From Endomychus coccineus (lineage: Eukaryota; Arthropoda; Insecta; Coleoptera; Endomychidae), in the NCBI GenBank assembly GCA_958510875.1, contig OY294067.1, positions 62,756,039-62,820,038 on the forward strand: 64,000 nucleotides of DNA, given 5' to 3'. Shown in pieces: positions 51,963-63,847 of this stretch (position 1 is its first letter; every line of letters begins with the position of its first letter). The notes beneath the pieces were generated by a model. That model saw only the letters and a program-made list of their open reading frames with translations. It did not search any database and was not told the DNA's origin. A program made the position numbers and the translations under genes.

Positions 51963-54244
51963 TGACATTAATACTACCTGGAAACCGACTGTGCCATTAT
52001 GTTCAGGTAAGTGGAGACATTAATTGTATCATGCTTTCGACTCTCAAATATGGTCACCCTATTTATTATAAACATTTTTAGTTTTTTGTTAATAACTCAA
52101 CAAATAAAGGAGTAATCGAAATGGTATGAGTAAACAAAATGTAGGTAATTGAATTACAAACAAAACAAGTTTTTGAGCGACTAGATCGGATGATTAGAAG
52201 CCAAGAAAACTATGGAAAATCGGAAAATTTGACGTTTTTTAAAAAATTAATATCTCCGTTCTTTATCATTTTGTAGGATCGAATCTTGGCAAAAATGTTT
52301 TAATACATATGCACTTCACGTGTGCAAAAAACTGTAGCTGTGAATCAATTAGTTTGGGTGTAATTGTAATTCAAAGTTTTTTAAGCGATATTTTGCAAAA
52401 TCGCTGGATGCGTCTGAGATAATCCGATTTTAAATTTTAAAACGGTTTTGAAAAATATAAGATCCGTACAACAAAACGTATATTCTCGTTATCAATTCAA
52501 ATGATGGGAATATACAGATATAGAGACGCGCTGCGCCGGGTTTCAAATGTTTGCATTATAATATCTTAACAATGACGCAAGCTATCTTAATAATTTTTTT
52601 TTATTTTGGTGCTAATGAATCCCAGGAAATTGATTTTTCATTTATAATTAATAAATAAGCAACGGTTATGCGTATATTCTTGAAATTGAAAATTGTTTTA
52701 ACTTTATTTTGATGATATGTGAATAAAGGGTTGTATGAATGTACAAAAGTGATGTTTACAGGTATTTACATTTATTTAAACATATGTTTACGTATTTAAA
52801 ACTATTTATCTACACGCACACAATGTACCTATTTATATTTAATTTTTTACAATAATTTACTTTACAATAAATCCAAGTTTATCGTGTGCGACCGGGTTGT
52901 CTTCAGACACATAACAGTTTTATAAAGATTCATTCAAAATAAATTAATTGGCTCAATTTATTGAACATAGTGTCATTTTTCACACAGATACTAATATCTT
53001 TCGCTTTTTCCTCGCAGGCGCTAAAATGTCTATTTCCTCAGCAATGTCATTCATATCATCCAGTACCAAATCAATATCTTCATCCTCGCACTCTGACTCA
53101 GACTCAGACTCAATTGATTTGTTACTGGCATCTAAATTATAACAAGAATCTTCCCGACAATTACCGCATAGATTTGAACATGGTAATCCGTGTTTTTTAC
53201 AAGTGCAAGAACCGTCTATACAACCTTTTTTGCTGCAAGAGCACGAGATTTGATCAAGCAACTTTTTGGAATGCATGGATCTTTGCTTCCTATAGGCATA
53301 TATGTTTAAATAAATGTTAATAAATGTAAACACCTGTAAACATCACTTTTGTACATTCATACAACCCTTTATTCACATATCATCAAAATAAAGTTAAAAC
53401 AATTTTCAATTTCAAGAATATACGCATAACCGTTGCTTATTTATCAATTATAAATAAAAAATCAATTTCCTGGAATTCATTAGCACCAAAATAAAAAAAA
53501 AATTATTAAAATGGCTTGCGTCATTGTTAAGATATTATAATGCAAACATTTGAAGCCAGGCGCAGCGCGTCTCTATATCTGTATATGTGTGCCTCTCCTT
53601 CGCTCCCAATACTCGAGCGTTTCCGCGCGATTGGCCGTTTCGAACCGAATTTCCCAGCGTTTTTAAGGCACTTCCCATCATTTGAATTGATAACGAGAAT
53701 ATACGTTTTGTTGTATGGATCTTATATTTTTCAAAACAGTTTTAAAATTTAAAATTGGATTATCTCAGACGCATCCAGCGATTTTGCAAAATATCGCTTA
53801 GGAAACTTTGAATTACAATTACACTCAAACTAATTGATTCACAGCGGCAGTTTTTTGCACACGTGAAGTGCATAAGTACTAGAAAATTTTTGCAAAGATT
53901 CGATCCTACAAAATAAATAATAAACAACGGAGATATGAATTAAAAAAAAACGTCGAATTTCCCGCTTTTCCGTAGTTTCCTTGGCTTCTAATTATCCGAT
54001 CTGGTCGCTCGAAAACTTGTTTGGTTTGTAATCCAATTACCTACATTTTGTCCATTTATACCATTTTGATTACTTCATTATTTGTTGAGTTATCAACAAA
54101 AAACTAAACAAAGTGCCTTTTTTTGTTTAAAATTTTTATAATAAATAGGGTGACCACATTTGAGAGTCGAAAACATGATACAATTAATGTCTCCACTTAC
54201 CTGAACATAATGGCACAGTCGGTCTTCAGGTAGTATCAATGTCA
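51963..54244 (-). mobile_element. Transposon with about 0.8-0.95-kb TIRs
   Basis: Both ends start TGACATTRATACTACC (51963, and inverted ending 54244). Inverted similarity continues through ACTGTGCCATTATGTTCAGG to about 52783 on the left and 53298 on the right. The right arm carries about 90 bp (near 53590-53690) that the left arm lacks. The unique centre (about 52785-53297) encodes a Cys-rich protein end on the minus strand. No target duplication was evident, so the superfamily stays open. Confidence 0.7.
52980..53290 (-). pseudogene. Cys-rich (CXC-like) C-terminal coding fragment
   Basis: The minus strand reads SMHSKKLLDQISCSCSKKGC, then IDGSCTCKKHGLPCSNLCGN and CREDSCYNL. Nine or more Cys residues are arranged as C-x-C-x4-C-x4-C-x-C-x5-C, like CXC/tesmin-type or transposon-associated Cys-rich tails. 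An acidic Ser/Glu tract and a basic end (PARKKRKILVSV) follow. The N-terminal part is not in frame upstream, where the sequence enters the TIR, so this is a last exon or a truncated gene. I cannot name the family. Confidence 0.45.
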
Positions 54245-55165
54245 AAAAATGATTTCATGCCGTATTGCTTGGACTAAAGTCATAACTCGAATATTATCCT
54301 GTTCTATCTGTTTCAACATGCTTAACTTCTGTATTCATTCATTTTATTACGGAACGATAGAACTGGAAATGAAAAATTATGAGTTATTTAATTATATATC
54401 ACTATCCACGGAAATGGATGCTTGCAATATCATAATTGATATAAAATATCATTGTTCAAAACTCTAAATGGATTAGCAACCTCACAAGTAACTACCAACC
54501 TTGGTAGTAATAAATTTAATATAAGTTTCTCTGAAGTTTTTATTCACTTCGACATGCATCAATAGAAACCATAATTTCACGAAAATTATGAAATTCCCAC
54601 AGGAATCATTCCCAACATGAAATAAAGAAATCTAAACAAGAGCTTTTATTCGGAAAATGAGCTGTCAAGAACATGCATTTTACATCAATAGGTTCAGTCA
54701 ATTGTTTCGCAATCATTTTCATAGCATTGAATTTCTTGGAATGTATTTTTCCAATATGATTGACTCCCTTGTAAAACTATGTAATTCATAATAAAAAATA
54801 AATTGATGCATTATGTGAAGTATGAATTGTAGAAAAATCAGATTTTTGTAGTTACATCGCCAACGATTTCTTCATCCACCTCATCAATCCCGTAGGCCAG
54901 TTACATATCCAAATATTAAAACTCTTCCACAATTGTGATGAGTGGGGTCCTACTAAATAATTATGGTAACTGTTTCGTAATTTTTTTTGGTTCGATTTTT
55001 TTGTGCACGTAAGTGCATATCAGAATCATTCAACATATGATAAAATATGAATTTCAAATAAATAGTGAGTGAATGAGGAATTACCATTTATTGAAAGAGC
55101 TCATACAATAACATACATTCGGGTAAGAGATCCCAATTTCCCCGTTGTTGTTGAGGGCAACTGGG
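54245..55165. other. Non-coding
   Basis: AT-rich; a short frame at 54249-54467 shows no domain. Confidence 0.4.
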
Positions 55166-55169
55166 TAGC

Positions 55170-55475
55170 TTAGGTACTTGTGTTAAAGTTTTTACACTCT
55201 TCATTTATTCTGTTCCTGACGATTGATTGCCTGAAATTTCCTCTGCTGGTTTCATTATTTGCAGTCTTGACTTCTTCAATAATAGTGTCTGCTTCTTCAT
55301 TATTTTCCTCCAGCCTACGAAGAGCAGATTCCTCTTCCTCACTGGGATCCAAGTCTGAACATTTTGGCTTGAAATTTTCATCATCGTCAAAATCTACTAT
55401 CGAGTATTTGAGGCAATTCTTCATCGGTCAGTAATCTTTTGCGACTGAGCGACTCTTCAATCTATCCCAATTCAC
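55170..55475 (-). pseudogene. Possible piggyBac-like transposase N-terminus
   Basis: The minus strand reads ESLSRKRLLTDEELPQIL and, after a one-base shift, SIVDFDDDENFKPKCSDLDP followed by SEEEESALRRLEENNEEAD. A basic start with L-T-D-E-E-L and then a long acidic region is typical of the N-termini of piggyBac-derived proteins. There is no catalytic domain here, so the call is tentative. Confidence 0.3.
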
Positions 55476-55990
55476 CCCTATATGATAAATTAACCCTATT
55501 TTCAAGCCTATTATTGAGATAATTTTTAATTTATCAAAAAATGAAAATTAAGTCTCCAAAGTAGGTTTTAGGAGGTTTTTCGGGCTGCTGAACACGATTC
55601 CGAGGACATTTTCCCGGAAAATTCATTCAATTTCGATGACATTGGAAGATTTTCTTTTCCGGTTTCATGAAGTTTTCCTCAAATTCCACTGTTTTTTTGC
55701 TACTCTTGATCAAAATACGCGACTGTCAACATCTAGTATGCATGAAGCGATGATTACGTGCAAAATGAGAAAATTTGCATGAGAATGACCAAATTTTTTC
55801 GATTTTCCGGGAAAATGTTCTCGGATTTTTGTTCAGAGACCCAGAAAACTTCCTAGAAAACAATTTTTGAGAGTTTGTTTTAATTTTTCGATAAATTAAA
55901 TATTATCTTAGAAATGGGGTTGAAAATAGGGTTAATTTATCATATAGCGGTGAATTGGGGGAGATTGAAGAGTCGCTCGGTGATCGCGAA
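55436..55990. repeat. Inverted-repeat element
   Basis: GCGACTCTTCAATCTATCCC at 55447 is inverted against GGGAGATTGAAGAGTCGC at about 55957. ATGATAAATTAACCCTATTT faces AAATAGGGTTAATTTATCAT-type sequence at about 55925. Inner arms carry CCGGGAAAA/TTTTCCCGG. About 555 bp, non-coding. Confidence 0.65.
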
Positions 55991-57867
55991 TGACTTCCAT
56001 GGTCCATAGAACATCATACAAAAAGAATTTTTCCAATTCGACTTACTGCAAAAAATTTAGATGTTCCCCCAGCTTACAGACTGGACTATTTCTCGCAATT
56101 ACGCGTGAAGCGGGATCTTTAGTACTATAATAATACAAGTTAGTTGCAGGCGCATTTCAATAATCATAGTCATCTATTTCTACTTCCCTCACTATACGTT
56201 GAATCACAACAACACATGCGTGGAATTACCCAATACGTGGGGGAAATACCCGGCAATGACAGTAGATTACATTTTTTTCATCAAATCGGTTTGTTGTAGA
56301 ACTTTTTTTGTAGTAGGTAATAAAGTGGACAATAGGTGCAAGATTCAGTAGTGACCAATAGGTGCAAGTTTAGTAGTAATTTTCATCTGAGCCATTTTTA
56401 AACTCTGTGTTGGCTAGGCATCTATTGATCAATATCATACACCTTTTCTTTCTAGCAGCTGTTCACCCGTTCAATCTTTGAATCGCGAGAACTGCATTAT
56501 GAATGTGCGGTATTTAGGTTTTTCATTTTTGAAAGTGGTAGTCATCCCTCTGCCGGAGATGTGACTTCATCGTTCTGATCGTAAAACAGTCGTCTGAAAC
56601 TGATAGACGTATTGTCACTATTCAAACTGGAGAATCAAAATTTTGGCATAGTAAGATACTATAACAAACTTCTGTTATAATAACCACAACCTGATGAATG
56701 AAAATAGAGTATCCCTTATGTTACGCTATAATCAAATACATTTAATCATTTCCAAAATAATTGTATTTAAACTGTGTGTATAATAAATCCGATTTTAAGT
56801 GCAGATCCATACAATGATATTATACATTATGACATTTATACGATTAAGACTAATAAATAATATAATATCCAAATAATACATTCAATTAGATCCCTACAAA
56901 ATATTTGCTGCAATGTTAAACAAATCGAATAAATTTAACAGAATTCATTTATTTTTTTTGCAGATCTTCCGCATAACATGTATATTCTACATCTAATAGT
57001 AATTTGGCGAGTTAATCCCAGGATTTTTTGTTGTTCTCGTTCTATGAATAGAATACTATGTGTACATTTTTTTGCATGAGGAACGGAATATCCCAATTTA
57101 AAACGTATCGTAGTTCAATAATCCTGTACTATAGATGGATTCTTGGGAACTATGTGAATTCTTAAAACATGATCATCTATACTTTTACATTTCTCATTTG
57201 ACGAAATTATATACTGTGGTCAATATAGCTTCGCAGCTGGAATATCTTATTCCATACCATTAACACATTTTCAGTTTTGATTTTTATTCTATTTTCAACG
57301 AGTAATCCACAGGATCCACATTTGATGATCTTTAAATAACAGACTAAGACTACAAAATAATAATTAAAATAACAAATACAAAAAATTTTATATTTAATTT
57401 TTACCACACAAAATATTTGCCTCCAGTTCAAGCCTGAAACCATCCTTCAAGATGCCACTTGTAATAGTTTGCGAAACGTCGTGCTATTGTGACGCGGAAT
57501 CCATCCGGAAGCCAACAATTATCAAAACAATGAATCTCAATTTTGGTGGTACTGTTTCCTTCGGATATGCAACTTGCATTCTGGAACTAGTACTATTTCT
57601 TAAATAAATCGAATAATTTGAAACTTACTTATCATGCAAATAAGTTGATGTTTCGCTACGCTTTTTTTGTTGTGCTTTAGCGGCACATTTCTTTTTTGGC
57701 AAGGAGCATAGGTAACTGAAAGCGCATTGGAAAATATTATTCAAATTAGGTAGTTGGGAGTGTAAAAAAAATGTTCATCAAAATAAGCTTATTTTTCAAG
57801 TAGCTGTATCATATGAAAACAAAAATATTTTTTGTCCTATAAAGTTTCGTTTAATCAGAAAATGGTA
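55991..57867. other. Non-coding, nothing recognised
   Basis: Nearly 1.9 kb of AT-rich sequence. The 78-codon minus frame at 57207-57443 has no recognisable domain. Confidence 0.4.
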
Positions 57868-58479
57868 TCAAACATTTTCTTGTTTAATATCATTTTGAAG
57901 ATCTATCCGAAAACTTTCCCAATTGGTGATTTTGTTGAGAAGAGTGCTTCGAGCTTCTCTTTTGATTAAATGTTCGCTTAATGTTATGATGACGGCGAAG
58001 TGAAGCGAATGCAGGTCAAAGTTTCTTTCAATTTCGATGATTTTGAGGATAAGGAAATCTTCTAGGACAGGGATTTTCTTAGTATACGCGGGCTCTAAGT
58101 TAGCTATGTTTGGAGTCAAAATCACCGCCTTTCACCAGAATCTTGCAAAATTGTTAGGTAATCTTCTTTTTAGACTGTACCTTGGTGGCCTGTACACGGC
58201 ACCAATCCTCAGCATCTGTTTCGTAGTCTTTATTCAAACCACTGTAAGTTGAACATTTATGCGTTGTAGGAGACATTCTTCAAAGTGATTAATTGACTCT
58301 TTAATTAATATTCTACTACCTTTGGAAATAACGAGAGATAGGAAAAGTATATTGATTAGATGTTGGTAGTTCCTTGAACGTCCATTTGCGATTAACCCGT
58401 CAGTTTTAGATAGTTCGTACTCTCTTTGCTCTTCAATACCATTACAGTTTAGAGTAAGTTTGATTGTACCAGATAACAA
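57868..58479 (-). pseudogene. Jockey-type APE endonuclease remnant
   Basis: The minus strand, in three frames, reads SKGSRILIKESINHFEECLL, IGAVYRPPRYSLKR (the V-Y-x-P-P-R motif), a GGDFDSKHS-like stretch (normally G-G-D-F-N-A-K-H), and FDLHSLHFAVIITLSEHLIK (normally S-D-H-x-P-V). Finally it reads LLNKITNWESFRIDLQNDI. This is the order of the endonuclease domain of Jockey-clade retrotransposons. It has several frameshifts and the RT is absent. Confidence 0.7.
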
Positions 58480-59091
58480 AAAAGTTTTTAACGCTCATGT
58501 TTCGGATTATGTCAAGTGTATCACTAACACATAAAATAATAATCGTAATTCTCAACAGCTGCAAACATGAAACCATAATAATTTATGGATTATATTGTGT
58601 TTGGAATCACACTAATTGCACTTCTAACCAATGACTATTTAATTTGTCAAACTAGGTGGTCGATCAAGTGTAGATGAATAATTAATCATATTAGTAGCTT
58701 TTGACATTATGCAAATATGCTCTAAGGCGGGGGAAGCAAGCTATATGTCAATACATGTTGAATAGATTTGTGGAACCTAACGACATACTGGGAATATTAT
58801 TGCAATCTGGGCACAGACCACCGAGAGAAAGAAGTCCTTTTCCCTTTTATAGCTTTAATGAGGATTACTATAATTTTTGGTGAAAGTATGGACTTATCAG
58901 AAATTACAAGATTTGAAAAATATCACAGAATCGTGGGAAAATTCTTATTGTTTCATGTTCTTACCTTCTCGATAGTGATTCATTTCTAACCCTGATAATA
59001 GATTTGAAAATTATCACAGAATCATGGGCAAATTCTTATTGTTTCATGTTATCACCATCTTGATAGTGATTCATTCCTAACCTTGATGTTT
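58480..59091. other. Non-coding, short tandem duplication
   Basis: TTTGAAAAATATCACAGAATCGTGGG at about 58911 and a similar TTTGAAAATTATCACAGAATCATGGG at about 59005 form an imperfect direct repeat of about 95 bp. No gene. Confidence 0.5.
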
Positions 59092-59093
59092 TA

Positions 59094-61396
59094 GGGTAAT
59101 ACCGCCCACCTAAAGTATTGTTGTTTTTGGAAGAAAATGCGGGTTTGGACTGAAAAAGTGATAACAACTTTTGAACAAATACCTTATTCTTTGATAATCT
59201 TCATTACAAAATTGAAAAATTTTTTTTGATGAATGTGACAACCACTTGAAAAAATTTGGAAACCGAGGATATTTTTTACCATTACTGAAATTCTCCCACA
59301 AGTTCTGAAAGATCGTCCACAATAGAGACACTACAGCGAACAGTCAGAACATTCAAACTCTTCTAAATTCTCAATCGTTAGCTCTGCACAATCCTCATGT
59401 ACTCACATTTAGCATTTGGAACATTGTCTCATGTCACTCTGATAATCTTCATTACATATGGAACTTAGCCAGCTTTCCTTGGTGATGATTTTTCATTTGC
59501 TGGCATGTGGCAGGACCCTTATCGAGGAACTTTCTCCTCAGGAATTACGCCTTGTAGTTATTGACTTTACAGGGTTTTTGTTTAAGAAAAATCGGGTGTT
59601 GGAATACAAGTGCCAGATATGCAGGAGTCATTATAAACTTTGGTAGCAATGAGTTTGTTTACTGTAACATCTAATATCTTTCCTGCTTTCCTACTGACTT
59701 GGAGTTGAGGGGAATCAATTCCTGCTAAACTAATGGGTTTCAGCACATCATCTTGCTGTTTAGGTGAATCAGTGTTTACGAGGGGCCTCAGAGGAAGGTT
59801 ATTATCGAAGGACTCTACTTCTTTATTGATTGGTAAAGGTTGGGGATTGCCTAACAACTTGGAGCAACCGGCTTTGGAAAGTGTAGAAACTGTCTGAATT
59901 GAATCAGATTTATTTATGATAGAACTTAGAGGAAGCTCATCGCCATCATCAGAGTCTACTTCTCGATTGGTCAGCGAAGATGGTGCATAGGCAAACTCCA
60001 GATGAAATTGATGAATGCCATTCGATTTGAATCCGTTTTGAGTATTGTAAGTGCTTTTTGCCAAACAGCTTGAAATACTTTTCCGAAGTGACTTCTCCTG
60101 AGTCTTCTGATTGCGGAAGGATTCGCTTCCCAATATTGACCAACTCGCTGTCCCAGTAGTGCTCAAAGGATCTACACACGGCTTCTTCCATAGGCTGTAG
60201 CTGTATTTGAAGGTAAACATAAAATAAGTTACATTGTAGCTTTCCGCTACGCTATATGTTCATTTGACAAGATGCACTATCGAGATTCAATAATACACAT
60301 TCAGCCGGTTTGAATTTTGCAAAAAAAATGCAACTTCCTTGTCATACTACCTTTATTAACTATTTCGATGACAAATCCTGGAGGTAAGTTGTAGCCGGAA
60401 GTGTCCTGTTTTCTGACTTCTTTGTAAGTTATTATAGGAGGGATTAACCGTCATGTGGCACCTCTTCCAACTAAATTGAAAATGTAATATAGGGAATTTT
60501 GCAAGATCCACTTATCCATAATATGTGACAACTTGGTGAACTAATCTTTAACAATAAAGGAGTTCAATTATTGTGCTCTTGATGTTGTTCATCGCTTGAG
60601 ACTTCCATCTAGAAAGCTCAAGATCGCTCCGCATGTAAGCTTTATACCAACTTTAACTGCCATTTCATTTTCGCTGTTGAATTTGTTGCAGAATTCATTT
60701 TTCTAACAATACGTGAAGATACTGCTAACATCTTTTGGTGTAAGCGGAATAGTGGACAGTTTTACGATGCGGCCAGAAAGTTCTTTTTCTCGTGCACTTG
60801 TCAAAACAGGTTTTTTACCAAGTAGTCTTCCACCACTATCGCAACGTGGATCGTAAAGTTCCACAATTCTTTCCAACATCCCTTCGACTTCTACCTTGCC
60901 TAAGTAACTTAAGCGCCTCCTGCATCATTTCTGAAGTCCAATTGGCTCTCATAGCATTGCATTTTCTACAAATTTTGCTGGAGAACGATTAAATGTACTA
61001 TTTGCTTAATTTAAAACACAGAGCTGAAATATGGCCCGTGTTGGACGGTATTTCCGTCTATGCACGTTCCAGATTCAAATGTTATTTTATTACGTTGTGT
61101 AATATATACAAACGAACAAATATACTGAATAGTATCCACTGTCATACGTAAATCTTGCCCCAGAAATAATTTTACACTTCGAAAAACTTTGAGATATAAA
61201 CTGGTAAACTTATAATACACGCTTATAGAGCACATATGTTGCCGTGTGCCATTAAAATACGCACATTTGATCAGCAGCCTAGTGTTGGTCGTAACCCGGG
61301 GATATTTCGAACTAGTTCCACCATTGGCTGATGGCTATAGAGCAACCAGGCGCCATATTTGAAAGTGGTTGATATTTAGCACGGGTGGTATTACCC
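59094..61396 (-). mobile_element. pogo/Tigger-like transposon, TA flanks
   Basis: A 2303-bp element with TIRs GGGTAATACCGCCCACCTAA (59094) and, inverted at 61396, GGGTAATACCACCCGTGCTA. It is flanked by TA at 59092-59093 and 61397-61398. The minus strand carries a decayed pogo-type transposase. TA target and about 25-bp TIRs fit the family. Confidence 0.8.
59455..60970 (-). pseudogene. pogo/Tigger (DDE_1) transposase, heavily broken
   Basis: Minus-strand pieces in order: ANWTSEMMQEALKLLRQG (N-terminal helix-turn-helix start, about 60950), LGKKPVLTS (about 60815), a G-x-N-L-P-P-G-F-V-I-E-I-V-N-K segment near 60400 (a counterpart of the A-P-P-G-T-V-G-F-V-N-K motif), LQPMEEAVCRSFEHYWDSEL (the L-Q-P-L-D motif, about 60190), and GFKSNGIHQFHLEFAYAPSS (the G-F-x-S-x-G-I-x-P-F motif). 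The catalytic D-D-D stretch is largely deleted or scrambled. A longer open piece (59582-60220) covers the C-terminal linker. Confidence 0.7.
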
Positions 61397-61439
61397 TAAG
61401 GCATGTAATTAATTATATTTACCACTTCATAGGTTACAT

Positions 61440-62305
61440 TGGCGACTAGTTAACTTATAATGATTTATTATGAGCTATTCTGGTCAGTCTCAACATATGG
61501 AATCATAGCTTGCAGAGGCACCTACAATAGACCATTAAAATTGATAAATAATATACAAAAAAGAATAATAAAGATAATATATAAGGAACCAAAGTACTAC
61601 CCATCTGATCAATTATTTATGGGAAAAAACATTTTGAACATTAGAAAATATTCCATGGATAAGTCAGTAATTGCAAACTACACAACATTAAAAAACACAA
61701 TACAACGTAAAACTACAGCAATCTAAGCGAATTACGAGTTTGAATTTTCCTAAAGTATATAAAGAACAAAGTACATATACATATATCAGTTATAAAGTTT
61801 TCAACAACCTTCTGGAAGATTAAAAACTAATAAATGTTAACAAAAATGCAAAATCAAAAACAAAAACAGAAAAATTCATTAGTATGCTCTATTCCAAACC
61901 GAAAAATGATCAATACATCAGTAAAATTCAATAATTTATTACAAAGATGTTCGAGACTATAAATACTCACATATATTCATTTCTAATTTATAAATTCAAT
62001 CTAAAAAAATTCTCTTCTCGTAATATTATTCATATTTATTGTAATGTACAACTAAAATTTAACTTACTATATCGGGCCGAAAACACAACTATTCGTTGTT
62101 ATCATCAACTGTACTATCTTTTATTTGAATATTATTTCTTTTTTACTATTTTCTTTTTCTTTCATATTCTTGTTTATTTTCATTTTCAGGCCTGCCCACA
62201 GATACCTAGTGTCTCGCAGGGTGGTATATATGTAGCACTTCTGTTTTCATTACTGTATAACACTGTATTACTACACCTGAATAAATATTATTATTATTTA
62301 TATTC
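61440..62305 (+). pseudogene. 5'-truncated non-LTR retrotransposon 3' end
   Basis: The plus strand encodes YYELFWSVSTYGIIACRGTY, NIQKRIIKIIYKEPKYYPSD and, in a second frame, YKEQSTYTYISYKVFNNLLE. This is the post-RT thumb region (Y-x-x-L-x-x-S-x-x-x-Y-G-I-I-x-W-G) and C-terminus. The 3' UTR has CAGATACCTAGTGTCTCGCA, and the element ends in an ATT repeat near 62285-62304. It carries frameshifts and is inactive. Confidence 0.8.
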
Positions 62306-63335
62306 ACCATATACCAAGTAGCAAGCCTATAAAATCTAATTAACCATAGGTTGGTTCTATTATGTTTGCGGTTTGTACTGAATTATAATTTTACGTGGGT
62401 ATTAAATGTGAAGAAGAAAAATCTTTGGTAGAACCCAAGGTTGTCTGAAGATAGTTTTAGTTCTTCCTTAGAGATATATTCCAAATCAAATGTTCTAATT
62501 AAGGCACAATAATGTAGATATTCGTTACTTATTGGTAACGTAGCATTTCCTAGCGAAAGATTGTTGTTACTTTTTTATTCAACGTTGTCACAGCACATGA
62601 TCAAGATAGGACAAAACTTTATCAAAATTTAATACATGCAAGTTGTGAATGAACAGAGTCGCTGAGGAAATAGGAAAAGTTTTCAATTGTTAATACCTCA
62701 ATATCAAACTTGATAAAGTTTTCTTTTCAAAGTTCTGCAAACATTCGATTTTATGAAGAGCAGATGATTTTGTTGAAGTGAGAACTTCAATCGCTGACTC
62801 ATTGGATGACAGTATTCAAGTTAGTTGGAGATTGGAGAACTATCTGAAAATCGACTTATCCCGCAGAAGTTCTCATAGGCACATGAAATTGGAACTAAAA
62901 AGGATTACTCAATTGAGCTAACGAAGAAAATTTAAGTCAACTGTAGATGCAATTCTCTCTCAATACTCTTTTGTAAATTTCGTCTATATACAATAATAAT
63001 AACCATAGCTTATTAAAAATATACCTAAATACTGAATAAAAATACTAATTATAATACATTTCGCCATAAAAGTATGGCATAAAATATAAAAGTGACAATA
63101 CTCATAAAATTGATTCTCAATATTTTCTAATAAGCCTTCAAAAAATATTGAAAAAAATTTCGAATACAGTTTATTATTCGACCAAAAAGTAGACAAAATA
63201 TGTGTTTCTTGTTTCCTATCAGACCATGTGTTGCTTCAGTTAAAAGTGTACCATTTGGTTATGCAATATGAAAGGTCACGCAAACTTGAGTTACAATTAA
63301 AATAGGAACCAAGTTGTAAGAGTAATTTTTTCTTT
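62306..63335. other. Non-coding
   Basis: AT-rich; nothing recognised. Confidence 0.4.
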
Positions 63336-63840
63336 GGAGAAGGACGCAGTGAGCAGTAGTTGAGTCGGTGTGGACCACAGTATCTCGATGGCTAGAGGTG
63401 GTTAGGTTCCGAGACACTGGATTCTGAAAAGCGAGCCGTGACTGGTCTGCTATAGGAACTTCTCCTGTAGACAACCGATTTTTGACTGTTCAGGCTCTAC
63501 GTCGAAGACGTGTGACTGCAGCTCAGCTTCATCAGAACTTGGCAGAGCTCGCAATGTACGTGTATCTTCAAAATAGTGAGACGCATCTTGAGGTACTCTG
63601 AATTAAGAGCCAGAGCACGATTAACATTCGCGAGAAATCATCTCAATTGAAACATCAATAACTGAGGTAACGTACTCTTCTCGGATGGGTCCAGATTCTA
63701 TACATATCAGATCGACGAATATCAGTTGATTGACGTGACGGTGAACTCTATTGCCCGTGTAACATCAGATTTCCAACAAATTTTGGAGTCTAGAGTGATG
63801 AAGGATCCTTAACTGCTGATAGGTATATCAGTAATTGATA
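63336..63840 (+). pseudogene. Tc1-type transposase remnant
   Basis: Plus-strand frames read VSRWLEVVRFRDTGF (helix-turn-helix end), then PVDNRFLTVQALRRRRVTAA, QLHQNLAEL, RARARLTFARNHLN and VLFSDGSRFYTYQID. This is the order found in Tc1 transposases (D-R-F-L-x-L-x-A-L-R-x-R-R-x-T-A, then L-F-x-D-E-S-R-F). The first catalytic Asp is kept; the following Glu is Gly. The distal D/E residues are missing and stops are frequent. Confidence 0.8.
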
Positions 63841-63847
63841 AAATTTG

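Noticed and set aside
51811..51970. A possible short solo LTR (TGTGACG... to ...CGTGACA)
   Set aside because: There is no matching target duplication, and its right end coincides with the start TGACATT of the long-TIR element, which is repeated at that element's other end.
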